Translations under genes and position numbers: made by a program
Notes under the pieces: generated by a model
The model's input: the letters and a program-made list of their open reading frames with translations, nothing else
Databases searched by the model: none
What the model was told of the DNA's origin: nothing
Shown: positions 10,394-21,650 of the stretch, piece after piece
Layout: each line of letters starts with the position of its first letter
Numbering within the stretch: position 1 is the first letter of the stretch
NCBI GenBank assembly: GCA_013368325.1
Contig: JAACJK010000224.1
Span: 372,001-436,000, forward strand
Reading direction: 5' to 3'
Length of the DNA stretch: 64,000 nt
Origin: Ephemerocybe angulata
Taxonomy: Eukaryota; Basidiomycota; Agaricomycetes; Agaricales; Psathyrellaceae

Positions 10394-11869
10394 ATGAAGC
10401 TGGTCAAACTGGATTCTCTCTCCGAGACTGTATACTGGACCTATCGGTCCTGGAGGAAAGGGTATACGTTGACAAACGACCTACGGGACTGGGCTCAGAT
10501 TATTGAGTTCAAGCCCAGGGAGGTCGCTCTTCAAAAGATTGCAGAAAGCTGGGCCAGGTGGCAGTTTTTGTCGCCTTTTTTCGCATCTCATGGACTTCAC
10601 ATATACCACCTTGGGGGTCCAGGCAGCCCCGGCATGCCCCCGAAGCACCCTGTATCACAGCATACCAGAACTGAGGCATGGCCATTGGCACGCCGCGGCT
10701 ACGAAGATGAGGAGGATCTATACTTCGATTTTGTGCACGTAAGTCGCCGACTTGTGGAAGTGGTGCATTTACCACGATTCTGATAAAAGTATCTATCACA
10801 GGCGGTGAGGGTGTGGCCTGCTAGAGATGATAATGGACATGAAGTTATGATTCGGTAAGCCGTGCTCATACTTGACGTTCTCGTGTGCTAAAAGAAAGTG
10901 GCCGCACAGTGTGGTATCTGGTCCTGAAATGACAGATGAACTTCGTGCATTTCATCGACTCAACACCCCGGAAGCCAGGAGCGACCCCAGAAACAATACC
11001 TTGCCTGTCTTAAAGTATCTTAGATTCGATGGTATGGTATTCATAGTTATGCCAAGGTCTGTAAGTTCACATACCCCCGATTGACCTGGAGATTCTTATT
11101 TCTCTTAGATGGGGATCTGGACCGTTCTCCCCATTCGCGAGATTCAGCGCGATTTCAGAACTCTTTGACTTAGTGGAGACATTCTATGAGGTACCACCAC
11201 CAGTTCATCTCGACCTACCAGTCCCGGGAACTAATAAATTTTCAACCACAGGGACTCGAATTTCTGCACGAAAAACGCATTGCCCACCGGGATATCTTTC
11301 GGACCAACCTAGTGATGAACATACTGGGCTATGTCGATACTCCTCGTTTCAATATGCGAAAGCTGGGAGAAGTGAAATATGCATTCATTGATTTCGAAAC
11401 ATGTCTGACGTTCCCGGAGGACTCTGACCTCAACGCCGTGAGCGTAGAGCGCGAGATGCGCACTCAGGTGGAGAGGCTCGGATTGAAGCCAGGAATGTGC
11501 AATCCCTTCAAAGACGATGTTCTCTGTCTCGCACTCGAGGCTCAGGTAATGCTTCGTGTAAGCATCCGTCCGACCTTCCGTGATGTCCCATAAAACTCAC
11601 CGCACTTATGGGGACTAGGTCGCCGAACATTCCTTGCCAGAAGTCGGCCAATTCTTCGACTGGATTTGGGCCTGCGACTATGAAGATACCCCGTCAGCGA
11701 CAGTGGTGCTACAAAGGCTTCGCCAGCTCCGAGGATCCTTGAGTGAAGATCAGCTCAAGCAATCACCAGCCGGACAGTTTTGGACCAAAGGTATGCGTTC
11801 CTTTCTCTCGCCGCATGGAACTTCCTCGTACCTATATATTTTCCAGGGCGCATCGAGCCCTACCCTTAG
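10394..11869 (+). CDS. Divergent protein-kinase-like protein
   Basis: Roughly 380-residue product assembled from about six exons. First exon is 10,394-10,738; an intron precedes 10,802; further introns begin at 10,855, about 11,056, about 11,191, about 11,548 and about 11,791. The catalytic loop reads GLEFLHEKRIAHRDIFRTN, with the HRD motif and downstream N. The metal-binding DFG is replaced by DFE in YAFIDFETC. No clear glycine-rich loop or VAIK lysine is visible in the N-terminal half. It belongs to the loose kinase-like superfamily expanded in Agaricomycetes; activity is doubtful but the HRD aspartate is kept. The start at 10,394 was chosen because it is the first in-frame ATG after a stop at 10,295; an upstream exon is possible. 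Confidence 0.65.
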
Positions 11870-12377
11870 GTCCCATATTACAAGGTACACCCCTCCATGG
11901 TTCTGACATTGTGCCAAAATCAGCAAGGTCAAGTATCATCCTGGCAGGGCCCAATTCCGCGTCCGCGGCGGCGATAGGCGCGCAAATATGAAAATCCATC
12001 CACAACGCTTTCAAATCCGAATATTGGACCTGCATTTCTGACCCGGGCCGCAAGAAAGGAACGATGAGGTGGAGGGTTATAATAAATGTGGCTTGACACG
12101 CGGAGACGCTGCTGGTGCCAAGATGGTGCGCGAGGTGGATAGATATAGCGCGTAAACTCCCTTCTTAGGCATATCCATGTAATATCCAGATAATCTACGC
12201 TCGATGCTCATGACCATGACCAAGACCAAGACTACTTAGTCTCAGGAAGGGGGTAACCTCCCCATCCTGCGCAGCAGCGATTTCACATATTTACAGAACT
12301 CTAGAAAAAGTTTTCGCCGAATCGGCATGTGTGAACAGCATCTGTGTCGATATCAACTAGCGGGATAAGGTTGCAGT
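11870..12377. other. Intergenic region, nothing recognised
   Basis: No supported gene or structured element was seen. Confidence 0.35.
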
Positions 12378-12690
12378 TTGCAGTTGCCTCCTCCTCTGCT
12401 TAGCTCGGATAATCAAACTGAGGTCCTCGTCGCCGCCGACCCTCTCAAAGATGCTTTGCTTTCTCAGGAAGAGCTGATCGTGAGTTTGGAGGAATGTAAC
12501 AGATGCTGGACGAATCAACTCGGAGGAGTAACGACATTTATGAGCAATACAAGCAAGCTCAGAGAGGAGTGAGTGCCCTCGGCTAAGGGTCATGCGGGCG
12601 CTAAATGATTGTTTGTTAGCTTGACGAAGCGAGAACAGCATTGTGCAACGCAGTATTTGGAGAAAGAAGGGAGAACTGAGCATTTATAAC
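12378..12690 (+). CDS. Possible small coiled-coil gene or fragment
   Basis: Open frame from 12,378 to about 12,569, then a plausible intron (GTGAGT at about 12,570 to TTAG at about 12,620) leading in frame to a charged C-terminus and a TAA near 12,690. The sequence is rich in Glu, Leu and Gln. There is no in-frame ATG at the left end, so it may be the 3' remnant of a larger gene. Confidence 0.25.
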
Positions 12691-12749
12691 CAGGAATCTT
12701 ATCTTAAATATAGATGTACAAGTCGGAATTGAATACCCCAGTGACCTGA

Positions 12750-14405
12750 TTAACGCGCCCTCCAGTTCAAAGCTACGGTTTCAGGAATCCTGTCTGCAAT
12801 GCTGCGGAGCGTCGACGCGATCTCGCTCTCCACAGCATATCCCATTGACATAAACGTAGACTCCTCGACTGGGAAGGAGACCTGTTCCACGTCTGACCTG
12901 GAATTGAGAAATTGGGCCAGCTCGTCGGTGGCCAACTCCATCACGTTCTCATATGGGATCGATAACTTCCTTAGGGCGGGGGCGTTCCTGCGTTCGAGTA
13001 AATGCGGAAGGATTGGGTTGGCCCAGACCTCAGGGGTATAAGTCGTCACTTCTTTGACGTTGGGCATCGCCTTTAAGAGCGCAACGAGAAGGTAGGGCGC
13101 TGAGGAGTCTCTGTCAAACGTCAGGACGATGGTTGAAGGAAATGCCAAGGGAGTAGCGAGCGCGAGAGCCAATTCCTCCCAGAGTCGATAGAGAAACGGT
13201 TCGGCGGCTGAGATTGTGTGATTCGGAAGGATAAGGAACGTGAAGACCCTCAACAGGAGGCTGAGGACTCCGCCGATGCGACCACCCGCCTTCAAGAGGT
13301 CGAAGCGAATTGTTACGCCTGTTGGGTTCGCCGACGCTCCTTTCGTCAAACTCAACGAATGGCGACCGTCGCCCATCTCCACGGAGCAGTGCGTATATCC
13401 CATCCCGTGGGGGACAAACCCGCAGACAGCCTCTGCAACGGATGCGGCATCCTCGACGCCGAGTTCCTGGGACGATTTAAAGCCGACCGTTATGTCTCGG
13501 TTACAGGCAGCCGGGACGTCCAAGTTCCTTGAGAGCTGCCTGCAAGCTTCAGCCGTCTCCGCCAAAACAAGATTCTGGAGCGAAGGGAAGGAGATAGCTT
13601 TGATGGCTGAGAGTCTCCCTGAACGAACGATGGGATGGGCGCAGTTGATCAAGGTGAGGGAACGTAGGGAGGTGAAGGAGTTGAGCGGCGGGTCGAGGGC
13701 TAGAACGTTGAGAGGAGTTACAGTGTTGCTCAAGGCGTATCCGTTGTACTGGATGGACACTCCGGAGAGTATAGAGAGGGTATATTGATGGAATGGGATG
13801 ATGCAGTTGGTGAGGTTGAGCGTACGAAGGTTAGGAGAATGGTTGTTGAAAAGCCGGGCGCCTCGTGATTCCAGGAAGTTGAGATATACCATTCGATCCC
13901 CAAAATAACGGACTGTGCACTGAACCAGAGAGCAGGCTGAGCTCAAGAGGAGATTCTTTAATCTGACGCCCCGGTATCCCTCCCCTACCCCGACATAAAG
14001 TCGGGAAACGCGATTGACATTCTGAGCCACTAGATCCCAAACCGGTCCCTCTCCGGGTAGCGTGCCGTCCTCCGAGAAGCTAAGATGAATGGGAAGCGGC
14101 TTTGACCTTGACATGACGGCGTCTAGGAATTCAAGCGATAGGTCGTTGAGGAAGGGGACGGCACTCCACAGGGAAGGGTCTTGCAGAATAACTTGTCGAA
14201 AGTAGGCGGATACGTGACTGGCTCGAAGGAGAGCGACGGCGCGCTCGCGAAGAGGAAGGCGCTCAGCGGCGAACTGCCCATCCCCAAGTCGCTTGAATAT
14301 CATTGTCAAAACCTCGGGAGGGACTCCGAGGACAGTAGGGGGAGAGTCTTGACAGCCCGTTTCCGAAGTTGGGAGCTGCGCAGGCGATTGCTTGTAGTCG
14401 TCCGT
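12750..14405 (-). CDS. F-box-like protein, 5' end uncertain
   Basis: Second member of the window's F-box family. The F-box begins PPTVLGVPPEVLTMIFKRL, upstream of the first internal methionine of the open frame, so the true product starts before 14,309. A 3' splice site (CTAG) lies just upstream of 14,405, showing that at least one more 5' exon exists; I could not place it. The HVSAYFRQV and LWSAVPFLN blocks and the leucine-rich tail align with the genes at 2,891-4,656 and 22,706-24,499. At least 551 residues. Expected role is SCF-type substrate recognition. Confidence 0.72.
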   Translation of the reverse strand, partial: TDDYKQSPAQLPTSETGCQDSPPTVLGVPPEVLTMIFKRLGDGQFAAERLPLRERAVALLRASHVSAYFRQVILQDPSLWSAVPFLNDLSLEFLDAVMSRSKPLPIHLSFSEDGTLPGEGPVWDLVAQNVNRVSRLYVGVGEGYRGVRLKNLLLSSACSLVQCTVRYFGDRMVYLNFLESRGARLFNNHSPNLRTLNLTNCIIPFHQYTLSILSGVSIQYNGYALSNTVTPLNVLALDPPLNSFTSLRSLTLINCAHPIVRSGRLSAIKAISFPSLQNLVLAETAEACRQLSRNLDVPAACNRDITVGFKSSQELGVEDAASVAEAVCGFVPHGMGYTHCSVEMGDGRHSLSLTKGASANPTGVTIRFDLLKAGGRIGGVLSLLLRVFTFLILPNHTISAAEPFLYRLWEELALALATPLAFPSTIVLTFDRDSSAPYLLVALLKAMPNVKEVTTYTPEVWANPILPHLLERRNAPALRKLSIPYENVMELATDELAQFLNSRSDVEQVSFPVEESTFMSMGYAVESEIASTLRSIADRIPETVALNWRAR

Positions 14406-14409
14406 CTAG

Positions 14410-15868
14410 GTAACGGTTAGATTTGAGCCCGACGTTACAGGTCAAAATCTGTACGAACCAAACGAATGGACTGCGGGTATGCCTCCAGAGACTGGCCCGT
14501 AGTTAATGGTGGTTCGACTTCTTCCGCGATAGTGGCAAGAGGAGCGCCATGGGAGTACCTGGGAATCAACGGGAAGTATGGCGGCGAAGTCATCTGGTCC
14601 AAGACTGTTAACTGCTGCGCGTACTTTACATTGAAGCCCAAGGCACTTACGATTTCCAACGGTCAAGGGATTACGATGACGGGGGTTAGAGGGTGGGCTG
14701 CATCTCAGGACGAGGTCTGAAAGAAGGATAGCAGCGCCGGTCGAGCTCGGCGAGGAATAATGGAAGGTATACCATTCGGTAGATCCGCCGCGAGGACTCA
14801 AGGGGCGCCTTTCGAGAGTGGAGTTGAGATAAAGGATACCCAAGAAAGGCGACCTCTAGGTCCATGTGGATAGTGAAGACGTCGGTGTTTTCGTTCTGTC
14901 AGGAAGATGTTCACCAAGACATAGCATGTTCGCAATGGGCGCTTGAATCAACACCATTTTCTGCGTCTCTATTGACCGGGACAAACCTATCACCGCCCAT
15001 CCCAGGTTCCTTACTATCAGCCGTGGTCGGGGTTTATCCTGAGGCAGTATGGTGGACGGAAACAGTTCGCGGTGAAGGGTGAGCCCTGAGGCCCCTGACG
15101 GGGGTTGTCTAGAAGTGGTAACACCCAGCGTTGGGGACGAAACAATCGGAACACACGTTTACGTACGCAACACGTTCCAACCGCGGCGACGGCGGCATCA
15201 GCTTGCTCACCGAACGCTGCACTTCCAGCAACACGCGCCTGGATTACGGCCCGAGGACAAGTGACAAAGGTTACAAATGGGATGTTTGACCGGGAGGAGT
15301 GGGGGGCGCAAGGCTAGGCAACAAAGTGGGACCCACTCTGGCGCTTAGGGCGTTTCTTCTCCTTCGCTATGGCGGGATTGTGGCCCTCATGCGCCATTAG
15401 GAGCAGGCGGCGTCAAAGGAACGCGCCTCGAGGAGATTACTTACTTTGACTGTTTCTTCTATAGGTTTTGATTGTGTTCAAGAAATCGGGTGGCCGTCCC
15501 TCGCCCCATGACCCCTAATATCTGATCGCCGGCCACCCTGCAGGCTGCTATACGTCCTGGTTTCTGTGAGTTGAACCCCATTTCGCGCGCCAGCTCCGTC
15601 ATACGCCTATTAACCTTTGTATTTTCTCAACTCAAAAGATCCATTGTCTGCTTGCGTTGCTTGTGACGAGCGAGTCTGGTTCCAGGGTTTCTCCCAGCGC
15701 GCCCCTTGGGCGCAGACTGAGAGAGCCGCCCGCTGAAGCAGCGTATATAAGACGACCTTTTCTCGTTAGGTATTGCCCAGTCTATCATTTCCTGCTCCCT
15801 CAGCCGACTCTTCTCCATAAATCCAGTCTCCCGCATTCGCCCTCCAGTCCCATTTCCTCTCTGTCGAT
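14410..15868. other. Unresolved region upstream of two divergent genes
   Basis: On the minus strand an intron-like segment (about 14,656-14,600, GTAAGT to CCAG with a GTTAAC branch) suggests part of a spliced gene, possibly the missing 5' portion of the F-box gene or a remnant. No family was recognised. The stretch 15,300-15,740 shows nothing. A TATA-like TATATAA near 15,745 probably serves the RING gene at 15,869. Confidence 0.3.
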
Positions 15869-16851
15869 ATGTCGTCAGTTTTACACGCTCCAATCGCCCT
15901 CCCCGCCTGCTTCATTTGCAAGGATGGGTTCCACCCCATCGACTTACCTGCAAAGCGTATCATTTGCGGACACTGTGTCTGCCCTGTCTGCGCTGACCAG
16001 CTCATTCTACGCCGGGGCTCCTGCCCTTCGAAGTGTCGCGGTAACGTTCGCATTCGCCGCCGAGAACTCCGCACCCTTCATATCTCGATCACGACTACGA
16101 CGGAGGATGAAGATGAAGAAGCGGCTTTAAGGTGCGCATAGCCACGTTTTTTTAGTCCTCTCTAGCGCCTAACCGTACGTACAGCGTGATTTTGAGCCTT
16201 CTTCAGAATAGAGCACACCTCCGCGACCTCGAGGCCTCCAAGTCGGACCAGCTCGCCCATCTTTCGAAGCTGGTTTCGAACCAGCTCTCAACTATCGATC
16301 GCTACGCCTCCTTCTACAGGAGAGCTGCTGCTACTCGCCAGGAAGCGGCCTTGGAGTTGAGCCACGCTAATCGCGACTTGCGGACGGCCCTGGTTCAAGA
16401 GCGCAACCTCGTCGCCGATCTCAAGGCTGCGGAGCGTAAGGTATGTCGTCGTATTGCCTTTATACTCAGTATTTCCCAATATAACGCGACGGTCAGCTGC
16501 TAATTGCTCGAGGTGAAACTCCTGGCCCGGAAGAGGAAGAAGAGTCGATTACGTTGGCCGACCCGGAAGAGAACAGCGGTTTAGGCCTCCTCCAAGGTGG
16601 GTAAAATGCGATCCTCTTCGCCCTGGGTTGAAGTGCTCATTTTAATTATCGCAGACGACGGTTATCGAAAGAGGTCTAGGGAGGCGCTCAACGACGATGA
16701 CGAGTTGGCTGAGAATGCACGACCCGCTCAACGAGCCCGAGTCTCTCGCGACGATGACGAGTTGGCCGAGAACTCACAACCCACTCAACGAGCCCGAGTC
16801 TCGCGCCGGGTCGCCCCTCGTCCCTTGCATCGCTCCCGAAACGCCCAGTAA
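15869..16851 (+). CDS. RING-finger protein with coiled coil and C-terminal repeats
   Basis: Four exons: 15,869-16,131, 16,185-16,440, 16,497-16,596 and 16,655-16,851. The N-terminus has a compact RING-type zinc finger (CFICKDGF, CGHCVCPVCADQL, then a final Cys pair CPSKC), suggesting E3 ubiquitin ligase activity. The middle (residues about 95-170) is an Ala/Leu/Glu/Arg-rich coiled coil starting after SLLQNRAHLRDLEASK. The C-terminus holds two adjacent 19-residue repeats of the form DDDELAEN-x-x-P-T/A-QRARVSR, encoded by a 57-nt tandem DNA repeat, and ends in a basic tail. Such short RING-coiled-coil proteins are common in mushroom genomes and mostly uncharacterised. Confidence 0.75.
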
Positions 16852-17244
16852 GCTTTTAGACCTCCTTCTGGGAGGTTCAGCTCCGACCATTCCCGCTCAT
16901 CCCAATTTCCTTTTCTCTGTATTCATCCTGGCCGCTCTCGAACTTGAATGCGACGCCATCGCTGTAAAATCCGATGTATATTAGACCCACTTTGTAGCTA
17001 TAAGCAACGTTTGATTGAACTTCGCCTGATCCCATGCGCGCCTACAATTCGGCCCCGCCGCCCATTCCCCGGGCTTGAAACCGATTCGCCGTTCTCAAAC
17101 TTGAAGTCTGGCGTTAGCGCTCCCGGGGGGGTTGATAAGCGCCAGCCTACGGGCTTCAGCTCATTTGGCTTTGGTGATATGTCAAAGCAAAGGAGTCGAT
17201 GGAAACAGTTAAAATGTAAGAGTAAAAAACACTCCCAGCCGAGT
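16852..17244. other. Region between RING gene and repeat array
   Basis: No gene recognised. A short inverted repeat (CTCCCA/TGGGAG) near 17,233-17,251 leads into the tandem array. Confidence 0.3.
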
Positions 17245-17529
17245 TGGGAGCGGATAGCGGGAGAGCGATGACTCCGAGTTTTCCGGGTTAGAAAGCGCCC
17301 GGCGGCGATGCATTGGCGCCTAGATTGTCGGAGTTGGACATTGGGAGCGGATAGCGGGAGAGTGATGACTCTTTCTGGGTTAGAAAGCGCCCGGCGGTCA
17401 GTGGTGGCGATGCATTGGCGCCTAGATTGTTGGAGTTGGGTGTTGGGAGCGGATAACGGGAGAATGATGATTCTTTCCGGGTTAGAAAGCGCCCGGCGGC
17501 GATGCATTGGCGCCTAGATTGTCGGAGTT
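17245..17529. repeat. Tandem repeat, three units of about 92-103 bp
   Basis: Each unit contains GGGAGCGGATA, a GGGAGA/GATGA block, GGGTTAGAAAGCGCCCGGCGG and GATGCATTGGCGCCTAGATT. The middle unit has an 11-bp TCAGTGGTGGC insertion before the last block. No reading frame is shared in a way that suggests coding. Confidence 0.85.
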
Positions 17530-17629
17530 TGAACAATGCTTACACAATCACAAAATTTGATTAAAAAACGATCAGGGCAGTCTCTCCTCTTCCCGCTTCG
17601 TTTCTCCTCCTCCCACTCCTTGGCTGCGT

Positions 17630-18120
17630 CCGCACCGGACGCGCGCACAGGTTGCGCAGGGACCTGAGAGTATGCGTACAGGCTACGCGAGCCGTCGCCA
17701 GCTCACTCTCAAGGCCCGAGCCTATTACCCTTCTCCTGGCGAACGCGAATTGGATTTGCGTCCGCCCTGGACGTGCGCACAGGCTGCGCAGGGTTTTGAG
17801 ACTATGCGTACAGGCTACGCGAGCTGGCCAGCTCACTCTCAAGGCCCGCCGAGTCCTTTATCCTTCTCCTGGCAAACGCTAATTGGCTCTGCGTCCGCCC
17901 TGGATGCGCGCACAGGTTGCGCAGGGTTTTGAGAGTATGCGTACAGGCTACGCGAGCTGGCCAGCTCACTCTCATGGCCCGTCGAGTCCTTTATCCTTCT
18001 CCTGGCAAACGCTAATTGGCTCTGCGTCCACCCTGGATGCGCGCACAGGCTGCGCAGGGTTTTGAGAGAGTGCGTACAGGCTACGCGAGCTGTCGCCGGC
18101 TCACTCTCAAGCTTCGCCCT
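17630..18120. repeat. Satellite-like tandem array, about 3.7 units of 133 bp
   Basis: The marker GYGCGCACAGG recurs at about 17,641, 17,773, 17,906 and 18,039, spacing 132-133 bp. Each unit carries two short hairpins with a CAGGY loop: stems GCGCA/TGCGC and GCGTA/TACGC. The two middle units, with the boundary on each side, also carry a 14-bp perfect palindrome GAGCTGGCCAGCTC. Unit ends read TTCTCCTGGCRAACGC. No continuous coding frame was identified. Confidence 0.85.
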
Positions 18121-19122
18121 ACCCGACTTTGACGGTAGAAGATCAGAAGTGCTATCGCCGACGTTATCGAAGGTGGGTTCCTATTTTCGATTCCGCTTCG
18201 TCCTGGTCCTGACGGAGAAGCAGACGATTCCTGTTCAGCGTACACGCCCCAGTCATTCTCCAGTATCGCGATCTAGTCATACCTTGGTCAGACCGCCGTT
18301 CCGGCCCCGCAGCTTGACGAGGTGGGCGGATGTCAACCATTTTATGTCTTCATTAGTCAGTATTCTAGTCAGTATTCAATCGAAATATAGTATTCAACCG
18401 AAACCGAAATGTTGGGAGAGTTTGGGGCCTGGCAAGTGCCAAATGCCAATGCCGGACGTAATTGACCGTGGAATGATACCAATGTGCAACGATTAGTACC
18501 TGAAGTACCTATGTACTAGTCCTAAGAGCTGATCGGAACTCATCCAAAGCGAAGGTGCGGAGGTAGAACATTCAATGCATAACACTTCAGGATCTGAGCG
18601 AAGCGTTGATAGGAGAGAATCCTAAAACGGTAACATCTGGCTCCAGGCTGATGCGATAACAGGTTCCATTTGTGGTTCCGTCGCTCCGCCTTGCCTCTGT
18701 CTCTCATCTTTTCATCATTCTTCGTTCCATTTCCTCTTCATTTTCCTCGACTGCGCTGCTCTGGACTGAAGCTGGGCAGGCTCATGCGCGATAGCTCGAC
18801 TTCTCATATCGGATCTCGACGCGCAACTGTACAACTGGAAAACATGGACCTGACCAAACCGTTACCGCCGGCGTGGTAGGTGGCCTCAGGGGATATTCAG
18901 AAGATAACAGTACTCCCCCTCGCTTCCAAGCGCTCCGGGGATTGAAAAAATGTGAGAATCTCCTGTAACCGAAAACCATGGGGTGTCGAGTATCTGATGG
19001 TCCGTAGTCGTCATGCGGGAGTCAGAGCCACCCGCCACTGCGCGTTTGTCGAACAAAGGAGATGGTTTCCTTTCGAGTATATATACTCGGGAGCTGCAGG
19101 CAAGGTTAACCGTCACACATCA
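18121..19122. other. Intergenic region upstream of the RBR gene
   Basis: No gene recognised. A TATATATA motif near 19,078 lies about 45 bases before the RBR start codon and is a candidate TATA element. Confidence 0.35.
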
Positions 19123-21268
19123 ATGGAACCTGAAGACCGAAACCCGCCCAATCGTCCCCCCCTCATTGCGTCTCACCAGAGTGATGAAGTCGACTCAGCG
19201 GTCGTTCGCGCCATCCTCCAGAAGATAACAGACGTTCTCCCCAACGTTGACATCAAGTCGGACTACCTCTTAGCTCTCGTCGTCCACTGCCTCCCGTTCG
19301 GACTCGATGATGCGGCCCAACTAGTCTTACAGCACCTCCTTGACGCGGAAACCAGCTCCGCTGAACCGGCTAGCACTCACGAAGATGCGTCCTCAGCCTC
19401 CCCAGACTATACCGACGTCAGCCGCACTTTCGACAGACGCCCAAGTTACACGCGCCTGGCACTTTACCATCTCCAGAACGCATTCCCACTCATTTCTGCA
19501 CGGCATATCTGCACTGTATTCTCAGCTAAGAACCAGTTGTACGTTCCAACATACCTGTCCCTTCTCGAAGACCACGTTGGCCATCACGCGACAAACATAG
19601 CCTCTCCTCCGGGATATGAGAAGGGGAAGGAACCTGCATGGAAGGACGAGGAGTTTGAAAAGGAGAAGCGATGGTTAGAAGGGCATTTCGCTGCGAACGC
19701 GATTACTGCCACTCCCGATAGCCCCAGCACGATCGTCCGCGGCGGTTCTGGAGACAGGCAAGATCTACTATCCGACGCTGCTTCGACCCTCCCCGACACC
19801 ACAGGTCGTGGACATGGAACCGATATCGAATGCCAGTGCTGCTTCTCATCCCATCCGCCATCCTCGATCTCAAGATGCCCCAAGTCTCACGCCTTTTGTC
19901 ACGCCTGTGTCGAAGGCTACGCAGCCACCAGGCTCGGGGAGCAGCAGTACGACATTCCCTGCATGTACTCAGGACAAGACAAGTGTCCAACCAGCTTCTC
20001 CCCCTCCACTCTTGAGATGATCTTATCTCGACCACTCCTTATATTGTACGCACGTCTCAGGCAGCAGAAGGAACTCAAGGAGGCTTGTATTGATGGTCTG
20101 GAGGAATGTCCCTTCTGCGACTACGCCTGCGTAATGGAGGTAACGCTCCAGGAGGCGCCAACTTTTGTATGTCAAAACGTTGAGCAATGCGGGCAAGTCA
20201 GTTGCCGTATATGTCGAGCCAAGGACCACTCGGGGGTGCTTTGCGCAGACTTGGACGGCGATAGGGACGTCGGCGGTCGGTTGGCCATCGAGGAAGCAAT
20301 GACGAGGGCCCTCATGAGGGCCTGTCCGAACTGCGATTGTCAGTTCATCAAAGAAGACGGGGTACGACCTCCTTGTTCTAAATTGGCGTATGACTTTGAC
20401 CAACACCTCAAACAGTGCAACAAGATGACATGCCCTCAGTGCGGGGCGTTCTCTTGTTATGTATGCCGCAAGGCTGTTGCTGGGTATGATCATTTTGATG
20501 GAAGAGTACGTCCTTCGTCCCGTCTTGAATTATTGTTTCCCCAGGTCTGACGTCTGCTCCAAGTGCCCCCTCTACTACGATGATTCTGTGGAGGAGCGTC
20601 ACGCTCAAGAAGTCGAAGCGGCGTACCGCAATGCTCTTGCGCTTCACGCCCAGGTCGCGCGTCAGACGAAGGACCATCCAAACGTACCACCTCCAGGAAA
20701 CGGGGCGATTCTCGGCGCGGCTGAAGCGGCGGGCGATTACGACCTGGGAGTACCCATGGACGTCGTTTATGAAGACGAGGCAAGTCGGATCCTTGATGAA
20801 ATGGACGTCGGACCCAACGACGAGGCGGCTCAGCGCTTCAGCAAAGATGAAAAGGAGCTTGAACCTCGAGGCGAAGCAAGCACCTCTTCAGGAAGTGCTA
20901 TTGAGGCGACGGTCAACACATCAGTCGCCGCGCCTGACGCCCTTCTCGATCGCGACGTCCACCTCCTTCAGTACGCCGTTGATCTAGCCAAGAACGACGC
21001 AAAGAATGCGAAACGCAGGCTTAAGTACGCCGAGAACAAGCTGAAGAACGTCGAGTTGGACTTGTACAAGGCGGGGCTGATCAGCGAAGTTTCTCGGGAG
21101 CGTGGGTCCTCCACGGACGCCTTGGTGAACGGGCGCTACCCCAAGACTCACTTGGAGCTTTCGGTTGAGAGGGCCATGAGGATGGAGAGGGTTGAACGTG
21201 CTCAGGCGGAGTGCGCACGGTACAATCAGGCCGTGCTTGTGGCCCTCAAAGCTCGTTTCTCAATCTGA
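19123..21268 (+). CDS. RBR (RING-IBR-RING) E3 ubiquitin ligase, RNF216-like
   Basis: Predicted 677-residue RBR ligase. Exons are 19,123-20,361, 20,416-20,505 and 20,564-21,268. RING1 begins CQCCFSS with CPKSHAFCHACVEGY. The in-between-ring domain contains CPFCDYACV and the CGQVSCRICRAKDH block. RING2 reads ACPNCDCQFIKEDG, then after the first intron CNKMTCPQCGAFSCYVC and GYDHFD, the RNF216/TRIAD3 signature that includes the catalytic-type cysteine region. The first intron (54 nt) has no stop and no frame change, so an unspliced read-through would insert 18 residues in RING2. The second intron needs an AAG acceptor at 20,561-20,563; the nearer CAG gives a frameshift. The C-terminal third is charged and likely coiled. 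ATG 19,123 was chosen because it follows the TATA-like motif. Confidence 0.85.
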
Positions 21269-21650
21269 GCCCTCAATTTAAGCCTTCTTGCGCGTGAACT
21301 ACGTAATAATTTTGGCTACGTAGGCTCAGGTGTAGCTCAGGCGCGTGGCCCCTCCCCTCGACGTCTCCCTATCGGTTCTACTCGCTCTTATTTTGTACCT
21401 TTTGAATATGTGACCTACTATACCTATGAAATATGCTATGCGTGTACTTTGTACAGTTGTGGACGGGTGTGTTTTCATCACGATTGAACTCTGACGCAGC
21501 GAAGTGAGCATAGACGACGACGGCGACGTATGTGGTATACGCGTATAGATACAGTAAGATGTGAGCGAGCGATAAACAAGCGGAGCAGGGAGCGAGATTC
21601 CTAGAAAGCTAAGCGATTGAAAATGGGGAGACTTCTCTGAACTTGGACGA
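21269..21650. other. Convergent 3' region
   Basis: Lies between the RBR gene (plus) and the small gene on the minus strand; nothing recognised. Confidence 0.35.

Noticed and set aside
10325..10394. Polyhistidine run as the N-terminus of the kinase-like protein
   Set aside because: There is no in-frame ATG between the upstream stop at 10,295 and the CAC tract; the first ATG is after it. Only an unseen upstream exon would make the histidines coding.
14442..14843. GNHD-like phrase suggesting a phosphoesterase
   Set aside because: The phrase appears only after one presumed splice, and none of the other metal-binding motifs of the family is present nearby.
17245..18120. CRISPR array
   Set aside because: Units are long (92-133 bp), nearly identical throughout without unique spacers, and the host is a eukaryote.
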